Positions 56,824 through 64,000 of a DNA stretch of 64,000 nt are shown here, one piece after another (the stretch's first letter is position 1; every line of letters begins with the position of its first letter). The DNA is from Sorghum bicolor (Eukaryota > Streptophyta > Magnoliopsida > Poales > Poaceae): positions 14,191,344 through 14,255,343 of the forward strand of contig NC_012877.2 in the NCBI RefSeq assembly GCF_000003195.3. The letters are read 5' to 3'. The notes beneath the pieces are model-generated. The model saw nothing but the letters and a program-made list of their open reading frames with translations. It was not told the origin of the DNA and searched no databases. The position numbers and the translations under genes were made by a program.

Positions 56824-59770
56824 CTTTTTTTTGACTTGCTTGCCTTTCATTAAATCAACCGGCCGAAGCCTCAGACAGTACCAGGTCAGACACACACTCT
56901 GGAGTTACATGCCACATCTCCAATCGGTGTGTGTCCGAAACTTGTTTCGCCAAGATATGCGCTACCTTATTACAAAATCTATTAACGTAACAAAAAGAAA
57001 ATTACTGAAAAGCAAGTCTTATAGCATCTATTTCTTTCAGCAGTGGATCGATGATGGAGCGTTGTGTGTCCCTCTTAGACCACAGATTGATAAGCTCTAG
57101 GCAATCAGTTTCAAGCATCACCTTTTGCACGCCAACTCTTCTTGCCAAGTTCAGACCATCCCTGCATGCTATGGCTTCCATCGTGCAGGACATACCACTG
57201 CGCCTGCGCCGCTTTAAACAGCCCCGGTGGTCTCGGATAATACATGCCGACGCACCACAAGAATCATCCGTAAAAAAAGCAGCGTCAGTGTTGACCTTAT
57301 GCCATCCTGGAGCTGGACTCCTCCACTTCTGCATCTCTTGCGTTGGCCCCTTGGACCTCAGCTGATGGGTCAAGTTCCAGAGATCAAAAGCAATATCCTT
57401 CACCCATTCTACAGCATGTTGCAAGCTGATTAGATGTTCATCATGGCGCTTTTTGTTTCTTCTCATCCACAATGCCCACATACCACACAAAAACACTGCT
57501 AGGTCCTTTTCTAGGCACACTCCAGATATAATATCTGTTGCCCAAGTTAGCGGGTTCAGATGGGGCATTTTCACTCCTATCCCCACCCTTACCTGATGCC
57601 AAAATTCCTTAGCAATTGAGCATTCCAGTAAAACATGGTAAATTGATTCTTCTGGAGCACCACATACTTCACAGAAAGGTACTGGCTCGATATGTCGTTT
57701 CCAGAGAATATGTCTTGTTGGTAAGAATTCATGAATCACTCGCCACCAAAAGACTTTAACCTTTGGAGGAATCGGCAATCTCCAGATAATTTTCCATGGA
57801 CCATCAGAGGAGGAGTTAGGCGCTTGATCCCCAGTGTCTTCAAACTTCTTTTTATACAAAAGTTTGTAGGCTGAACGCACAGAATAAATCCCCATCCTCT
57901 CAGGCTCCCAGGCCCAAAAATCCTGCCCATTCCGTCCTCGTGGTTGTCGTAATATAGCTTCAGCATCAATAGGGAAAAAATGCTCCCATCGAAATGGTTA
58001 GAGAGCCATTTGTCCGTCCAAATTCTCGCCAGAAACTGTGAGCAGTTCAGAGACCTCCGTCAGTCCATGCCCTTCCATCGGCGTGATCGGACGCCCATCG
58101 AAATGGTTAGAGAGCCATTTGTCCGTCCAAATTCCTGTCGATACACCGTCTACCACTCTTTTGACCAAACCAGTCTGCAAGGCTTCCCTTCCGGCCAGTA
58201 TTGCACGCCAAGTGCTGCTGGCATGTTTCTTTCTCCTTGCCTGCATGAAGTCTGAGTCATGGAAATAGCGGCCCTTCAGCACTCGAGCACATAGAGAATC
58301 AGCCCGAGTTAAGAGGCGCCAGCCCTGCTTCCCGAGCATAGCAAGGTTGAAGCATCTTAGATCACGAAAGCCCATTCCACCTTTATTTTTTGGTTTCGTC
58401 AGATTGTCCCATTTCATCCAGTGCATACAACGGTTGTCTGCTGAACTGCCCCACCAATAATTTGCTATGGCTGATCTCATCTTGTTACATGTACGGGTTG
58501 GGAGAGAAAAACAGCTCATGGAATACGTCGGTACCGCTTGTGCCACTGACTTGAGTAAAACCTCTCGTCCTGCACAGCTTGCATCCCGATTGCACCAACC
58601 ATCAATTTTACCTCGTATTTGAGCCGGTAAAAATTCAAATAGGCCAGTTACGTTCCTTCCCACCTCAGTCGGTGGGTACCGTTCAGCTAGCGCCACTTTG
58701 TGTATGTTCAGAGTGTCGCACGCAACCGATCTTATTTCCTCTGGACAATTCTTACTAAAAAACACTGTAGATTTCTCTCGATTCACCAACTGTCCAGAGC
58801 CACGATTATAGATGTCCAGGATCTCCATTAGTCGCTCGGCCCCTCTTTGCGATGCTTCTGAAAACACAATACTGTCATCCGCAAAAAGAAGATGCGAAAT
58901 CCAGGGGGAGTGAATACCAACTCTAACACCCCTAGCCAAATGCATTGGACCGATTGATTTTAGGAGGCATGAAAGACCTTCCGAACATAACAAAAAGAGA
59001 TAGGGTGAAATGGGGTCACCCTGCCTTATCCCACGTGTGGGTCTGAAACTTTGAGTCGGCACACCATTCACTCTGATGGAAAAGGAAACAGTAGTGACAC
59101 ACTTCATGATCATCCTCACAAACGCTTCATGAAAACCAAGTTTCAACATGATTCCCTGTAGATATTCCCATTCAACTGGATCATAAGCCTTGGCCATGTC
59201 GAGTTTAATAGCACACGCACCATTTTTCCCTTTTCTTCTCTTCAAGTAGTGAATACACTCATATGAGATGAGTACATTATCTGTGATCAGCCGGCCTGGT
59301 ACAAATGCACTTTGTTCCTCTGAAATGATCTCATCCAAGAACTCCCTTAGTCTCAGTGCCAACACCTTTGAACATATCTTATAGAGGACATTGCAAAGCG
59401 ATATTGGCCTGAATTCTGTCATCCCCTGGGGGTTCCTAGTTTTTGGGATTAGAACAATAGTGGTGTGGTTGATATCAGCCGGTAATGTACCTCCATTCAA
59501 GAAGTTCAACACTGCTGTTGTGACCTCCTTACCAATAAGATCCCAATGTAGTTGATAGAACCTAGCAGTGAAGCCATCCGGTCCTGGCGCATTGTTGGCC
59601 CCCATCATCTGTAGTGCTGTTTCCACTTCAGTGGCACTATATGGCCTGGTGAGCCGTACATTCATATCCTCCGAGATCTTTTTAGGGACATGTTCCAGGA
59701 TCAAGTTCGTAGATAGATTATCTTGGGCAGCAAACAAATTTACATAGAAATTGGTAGCTATGCCTTCTGA
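56824..59770 (-). pseudogene. L1-type LINE, 5' truncated: RT, zf-RVT and RNase H
   Basis: The minus strand encodes the fingers and palm (NNAPGPDGFTARFYQ, LIPKTRNPQGMTEFRPISLC, SEEQSAFVPGRLITDN, LFADDSIVF), thumb-like text (CFSLPTRTCNKM, DLRCFNLAMLGKQGWRL), the zinc-binding region (CEVCGAPEESIYHVLLEC) and a C-terminal RNase H with acidic residues in VNTDAAF, MEAIACRDGL and LETDCLELINL. The first ORF runs 59737-57998, the second 57895-57002. A frame break and a 41-bp duplication lie between them. The endonuclease domain is missing, so the copy is 5' truncated at about 59770 next to CACTA repeats. A short oligo-A lies at the other end (56824-56832 on the complementary strand). Confidence 0.88.
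57985..58134. repeat. 41-bp direct repeat inside the LINE
   Basis: The same 41 bases, beginning CCCATCGAAATGGTTAGAGA, occur at 57985-58025 and 58094-58134, identical, with 68 bases between. The copy at 58094 fits the LINE reading frame; the other sits at the point where the frame is lost. Confidence 0.9.
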
Positions 59771-59835
59771 GGCGGATAGAATGCCCGCCTTGGTTAACTA
59801 TTTTTGACCGCATCAAAAAGCTATATGTAGTAGTG

Positions 59836-60525
59836 CTAAGAAAATGCACTACGAAGGGTGTATCATATGACATGACGGGACTAATGAAATTATTGATGTT
59901 AGATGATTTTTTCTGGAAAACTGGTCAAGAAAGATAGAAAAACATTGATTATACACAAGACTAAAATGACACAGCCGGAAGACATTAACCAAGAGTTACC
60001 ATTAATTTAAAATTTTCCTTTTCATGTAGCACTATTATTAATATTAATAATAATTTGAATGCTAATTAATGAATTTTAAATCAATTTGTGGTACCCCCAC
60101 TCTCGAAGGCAAGTTAAGATTTGAAGGGCATTGTAAAAAAAAAAAAGGTTGTCCCGTTCCCTGTTACCTGTTCCCTGTTCGCAACAGCCAAGAATTTGTT
60201 TTTGTTTCCTCCGGTAAAGTTTAGCTTCTGTCACATTGGATGTTTAGACACATGCTTGAAGTATTAAATATAGATTATTTACAAAACTTAAAATACAGCT
60301 AGAGAGTAATTTGTGAAACGAATTTTGTAAACTTAGTTAGACTATGATTCGACACTAATTGCTAAATAAAATGAAAAATGCTATAGTGTCTGTTAAGCTT
60401 TAAAACTCCCAACTAAACATCCCTAAGTCATAAAGCGTTACAGATGACCGCGTATTTTATTAAAAAAAAGGATGTATTAATATTTCAACTTTTGTATTGA
60501 CTAACGCATATGGCTGTTATTATTA
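59836..60525. other. Intergenic DNA with a diverged GGCCTTGTTTAG-type MITE
   Basis: No gene. About 60205-60430 resembles the MITE at 53248: 'GTAAAGTTTAGCTTCTGTCACATTGGATGTTTAGACACATGC' at the left and 'ACTCCCAACTAAACATCCCTA' at the right, with 'TAGACTATGATTCGAC' inside. Confidence 0.5.
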
Positions 60526-61084
60526 GACCAGTCTCAATGCATGTTTTATGAGAGTGTCATACACATTAAATAGAGTGCTACATAAGCAAAATTGCAGACT
60601 TGGCAGAGTCATTAAATGAAGAATTTTCATCGGGTGAGAGAGGAGTTTTATCCCGGTTACCTAACCGTGTGTTTGGTTGGAGAGTGGGGTGAGCCGGGTC
60701 GGAGCGAACCCGTTCCTATGGCTGTTTGGTTGGAGGATGGGAGGGTTGGGTTGGCTTCAGGGTGGAATATTTCTGTCAGATGCGGGTTGGACTCGTCCGT
60801 CAAAATCTGGCGGACGGAGCCGCTCCAGCCGGGTTGGCTCCCACCAAACACTGAATTCCTTCAACCAAACACTGAACGGAGCTGCTCTGTCCCTAATTCT
60901 TCAACCAAACACTAAAACGGGTTGGCTCCGTCCCCAAAAGCAAAAATACAAACAAACACTGGACGGGTTGGCTCTATCACCAAAAACTGGGTTGGATCCA
61001 ACCCAGCCATCCAGCCTCCAACCAAACACACGGTAATTTATAGTTTTGATAATTGTGTCATTAAACTATACATTAAGACTAGCC
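60526..61084. mobile_element. Outer MITE with TTA target duplication
   Basis: The left end GACCAGTCTCAATG and the right end CATTAAGACTAGCC are inverted with three mismatches. TTA flanks both sides (60523-60525 and 61085-61087), as in PIF/Harbinger-type (Tourist-like) elements. A second MITE sits inside it; without that the element would be about 187 bp. Confidence 0.75.
60665..61033. mobile_element. Inner MITE (369 bp) with perfect 18-bp inverted ends and TAA target duplication
   Basis: It starts CCGTGTGTTTGGTTGGAG and ends with its exact reverse complement, flanked by TAA (60662-60664 and 61034-61036). The interior repeats the words CCAAACAC and GGGTTGGCTC several times in both orientations. 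It interrupts the outer MITE. ORFs across it are not genes. Confidence 0.9.
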
Positions 61085-61851
61085 TTAATGAGCGCGCCGG
61101 TGTACACGCTGAGTGAGCACAGCTCGCTGCATGTCTCTTTCGGGGGGTAGTATAGGTAGGGCAGGAGCCGCGCACACTAGTCCCCACTCAGGACGACGAC
61201 GGAGCAGCAATATGTGTGCCACGTAACGTAATCGATGGAGCTGCAAAGCTACTGTGACGCACAAAGCGATGCTCTTTCTTTCACTAGCTAGTAGGAGTGT
61301 ACTACGTACGTATACGTGCGCCGATCGAAAGAGACGTGGCAAAAATTACTCCATCTTTTACACACTTGTCTAGCTACAGGCGGCGCGACGACGTGCGCCG
61401 TTGTGATGCTGCTTTGCTTGCATTGCTGGCGGCACACGACACGACACGACACCCACCAGCCACACACGCTATCCCGGCCGCGAGCGCTGCAACTGCAACA
61501 AACAAACATGTGAGGCGCGAGCGTACGCGCCTGCCTCTGCCTGCGGACGCCACGCCAGCAAAAGGGAAAGGCACGAGCCCGGCCCCACATTATCCCCAGG
61601 CGTCGTCCACGCGGCGCTGGGTCACCAACGGAGAGGCTCAGCCACACAGCTGGCGGACGCCACGTCGGAGGATGCATGCGTGCCGGCTGCTGCTGGTCGT
61701 GTGAATGTGTGACGCTGATCCAAAAAGCGTACGGATGCGTCGGTGGTTGGGCACGGCGGTGAGAGGACGACGCACGCGCACTCGTCGCACGCACACTCAG
61801 AATTTGTGATCGAGACTGTCACGTCTTCCGGTCCAGTGCTGCCTGCACGTA
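61085..61851. other. GC-rich intergenic DNA; no recognised gene
   Basis: Overlapping ORFs occur on both strands because GC content is high. None resembles a family. A short ACGAC-type microrepeat lies near 61435-61455. Confidence 0.4.
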
Positions 61852-62093
61852 GGCCTTGTTTAGTTTTCTGAAAAGTTTTTTTTATACTATAATGATATTT
61901 TCATTTGAATTTAGTAATTATTATTTAACTATAGACTAATTATATTTAAAAATTTCATCTTGCAAATTACAGTTAAATTATATAATTAATTATTTTTTAT
62001 TTATATTTAATGTTTTATGTATGTGTTATATGATTTAATGTGACGAGAAATTTAAAAAATAAATAAATTTCGGGTGAAACTAAATACTAAGAC
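61852..62093. mobile_element. MITE with GGCCTTGTTTAG end (diverged copy)
   Basis: The left end GGCCTTGTTTAGTTTTC matches the element at 53248. The interior has 'AGACTAATTA' and 'TTATATTTAATGTTTTATGTATGTG', a diverged version of the family core. The right end is eroded (AAACTAAATAC). Confidence 0.65.
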
Positions 62094-62671
62094 ATTACGT
62101 GTCACATTTTGGCAGCTAGCTCGTCCTATGTCTACAGGCAGGACGAAGTTACAACTGGGTTGGCATGATGTGTGTGTGGCACCAAGATCACCGTACGTAC
62201 CGCCGCACACAGTCCGGGCACCGTGCCATTGCGCGCCGCACGTGTTTCTCATCGGAAGAAAAACAAGTGGTGGTAAAAGATTTCTCATCGTCGTCACGCC
62301 TCAATCGGACGGACCAGCCACCGACTGGAAATATCTCGTCCTTTTGGAAGGTTGAAGCTAGAAGACTCTGGACAATGAAAGATTTCGAGGATGATCAGAT
62401 GATGGAGCTGGGGTTCTAGCTACGTATACTTAAGGCACCATTTTAGTGTGAGAAGTGATGATTTTCGCCCGGTGCTCTAAGCTTAATCCACATAACTAAT
62501 TAAAATAATTGAGTCAAAAGTGGTTTAGTCATTTGGCTTATATATATAATGAGCTAATAAACCCACTATCAAGAGTATAATTGGGGGATCCAAAGAGGTT
62601 AGATTATTGCTATCCTAATCTATATTTTTAAAATCTAGCTAGTATGTACCTCATAATATCCTCTAATGATC
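62094..62671. other. No recognised gene
   Basis: A GC-rich first half with short ORFs on both strands and an AT-rich second half. Nothing family-like is visible. Confidence 0.35.
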
Positions 62672-63355
62672 TAAGAGCATCTCGTGGAGGGTAAAATAAC
62701 TCCATATCGAGGGTAAAATAACTCCATATCTTAATATTTTAGCAAAAGTAGAAAAAAGTCTTCTCCAACAGTTTGGTAAAAAAGTTTCTTAAAAATAGAA
62801 AGTTGTCAAATATCCTCTTCAACTTGTAAATTTTCAAAGTCAAGAGAACTCCCTATCTCTTTTCCTTAGACCTGTTTTCACAGCACTTCTCGCGCAGTGC
62901 TCTGGTCCGGCCGCCGCTAGTATATATCAATCTCCATTATCGTCATCCTACAGGTCAACGTTGTCGCCTTGTGCTTGCCTCCACAGGTGTTTATTCATCT
63001 TTGGTCCAAAAAACATGGCATGCTACCTTCACATATGTATGGTCTGTTATCTTCACGTTTGCTCATCGCTTGCATTAGGTGGAAGGCATAGAAGCTAGGC
63101 ACACCTTGCTGGCCGTACACAGCTGGTACTCTTGTCAGTACGGTGCTCACAGAAGATGCAGTTTTCTTTTCATTTTTTATGAACAATATAATAAACCAAA
63201 AAATAATTAAATATGGGTCCTATTATAACTTTTAGAAAGTTATTATAGGAGATTGTTGGAGAAGAACAAAAATTAAGGTTGTTATTTCTTTTGTTAACTT
63301 GTTAAATTGATTAGTTTAGCAAGTAAATTATACCAAACTCCTGAAGATGCTCTAA
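62672..63355. mobile_element. AGAGCATCT-type inverted-repeat element with internal cargo
   Basis: The left end TAAGAGCATCT and the right end AGATGCTCTAA are inverted with one mismatch. Subterminal text 'CTCCAACAGTTTGGTAAAA' (left) has a counterpart 'AGATTGTTGGAGAAG' (right). The middle (about 62880-63160) differs in composition and looks like unrelated inserted or captured DNA. No target duplication could be settled. Confidence 0.55.
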
Positions 63356-63600
63356 GTAGGTCCATCGATGCGCAAGGTGCTAGCTTATTAAGGGGTGCTT
63401 GTGACGTTGTTATCCCACCTCACTTAGGTGATGTCAATGCTAACTACAGGAAAACTGAAGATTTACGCGGTAATGTTGATAAGAGGCCTGTTGTAACGGA
63501 TTGCTTAGCAAGGGGTGAAAACGACACTATCAAAGAACCTAAGGTAGTGTTTGTTTATGCACAAGATGGGACAGGATTGTTCCATCCTATGTTGGAGTAA
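63340..63600 (+). CDS. Short ORF of unknown origin, probably an exon or gene fragment
   Basis: Open for more than 80 codons to TAA at 63598-63600, beginning inside the AGAGCATCT element. Text includes SRSIDAQGASLLRGACD, VIPPHLGDVNANYRKTED and KVVFVYAQDGTGLFHPML. The composition is protein-like, with few rare residues and balanced charge. I do not recognise it. There is no convincing ATG, so it could be part of an exon or a decayed transposon gene. Confidence 0.35.
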   Translation, partial: PEDALSRSIDAQGASLLRGACDVVIPPHLGDVNANYRKTEDLRGNVDKRPVVTDCLARGENDTIKEPKVVFVYAQDGTGLFHPMLE

Positions 63601-63849
63601 GTTACAACTCAATTATAATGACCGACACAATACTGGTGGAGGAGGGAGGAGGGGTGAGGGTTGGATAGGTTAGACGTTGAAAGGCTAGCGCCGTAACCGT
63701 GACAGCATGGTACTTACAAAACGCCATATATATGCCATGCTTTAGCACTCAAGCTAAAGCTAGCTCGATAATTAAATGAATCAAGATAGATAGGGCACTT
63801 AATAACCTAATCAACTCACCAATCTTCTAAAAACGATTCACGCACCAAA

Positions 63850-64000
63850 AGAAGGCCGGCGAGCGTGGCCACGTCGCCTACCTTTCTCGGCCGTCGGATC
63901 GGGCTCATGAACGGGCGAGATCGAGCTCTCCTTGGTCGTTTTGCAAAAAAGCCCTCTAACTTTATACGAATCAACCCGCAGTCCACTTCCCTCTCTCATA
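63850..64000 (+). mobile_element. Possible gypsy LTR fragment at the window edge
   Basis: 'GGCCGTCGGATCGGG' followed by 'TTTTGCAAAAAAGCCCTCTAAC' and 'ATCAACCCGCAGTCC' resembles the middle of the LTRs at 12071 and 14736 (there 'TTTTTGCAAAATAGTCCCCC' and 'GTCAACCCACAGTCC'). It runs off the window. Confidence 0.35.

Larger units (their letters stand above)
55734..59835. mobile_element. Second CACTA-like element (4102 bp) with nested LINE
   Basis: Ends: CACTACTACTACGC at 55734 and ..ATATGTAGTAGTG at 59835. CTA flanks both sides (55731-55733 and 59836-59838), a 3-bp target duplication as expected for CACTA. Subterminal repeats GGAGGCGG / CCGCCTCC fill 55780-56040 and recur near 56800 and 59770. 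It encodes no transposase; its interior holds a gene-like GC-rich piece (56085-56760) and a LINE. Confidence 0.8.

Noticed and set aside
60616..61036. ORFs of about 100-120 codons
   Set aside because: They run across the terminal repeats of two nested MITEs.
61288..61794. 168-codon minus-strand ORF and opposing plus ORFs
   Set aside because: GC-rich intergenic DNA; no motif and no splice or start context.

Overview
The window looks like the intergenic, heterochromatic space of a large grass genome, most likely a panicoid/Andropogoneae species such as sorghum or a relative. This is inferred from the transposon families and GC-rich LTRs; no species-diagnostic gene is present. I recognise no intact host gene and no rRNA, canonical tRNA or prokaryotic feature. 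Almost everything is transposable-element DNA in several nested layers, mostly broken. || Layout: (1) 1-2856 is the 3' half of a Ty3/gypsy element I call Tat-A. It carries a spliced antisense gene with a plant mobile domain (PMD), a TATA box of its own and a 3' LTR. (2) 2857-7158 is the 3' part of an Athila-like element with its 3' LTR. (3) 7220-12070 is a minus-strand, gag-only Athila-like element, cut by a solo LTR at 8926-10262 with a perfect 5-bp target duplication. (4) 12071-14146 is a long LTR starting TGTAGCACCC, followed by a LINE scrap and then a second element of that type (14736-21543) with an initiator-Met PBS, a 264-codon ORF of unknown role and a decayed pol tail. (5) 21544-29525 is a longer non-autonomous Athila-like element: LTR, gag, protease, ATHILA-type ORF, 3' LTR, with no reverse transcriptase or integrase. 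(6) 29526-37260 is the 5' half of a second Tat-A copy with LTR, PBS, gag, protease, RT, RNase H, a second RNase H and integrase. It is joined abruptly to (7) the 3' half of a different Tat element, Tat-B (about 37260-42172), with its own antisense gene and LTR. (8) 42173-50713 is a CACTA element missing its 5' part: TNP2 C-terminus, an antisense gene fragment, a multi-exon Transposase_24-like gene and a terminal repeat. (9) 50717-52615 is an LTR-like segment full of ACCGGAC/GTCCGGT motifs. (10) 52648-54240 is a minus-strand DUF4283-like pseudogene split by a MITE. (11) 55734-59835 is a second CACTA-like element (TSD CTA) hosting a 5'-truncated L1-type LINE. (12) 59836-64000 is MITE-rich DNA, including one MITE nested in another, plus an unassigned short ORF. 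|| How the parts relate: the autonomous-type Tat-A copy would have encoded the full replication machinery but is riddled with stops that look like C-to-T decay of methylated cytosines. The Athila-like elements lack RT and integrase and would have needed a partner. Two different Tat families each carry an antisense gene between pol and the 3' LTR, each with the octamer TATAAATA ahead of its first exon. That parallel is the most interesting biology here. Antisense ORFs in Tat elements and PMD capture by gypsy elements are already known in general, so I do not claim a new system.
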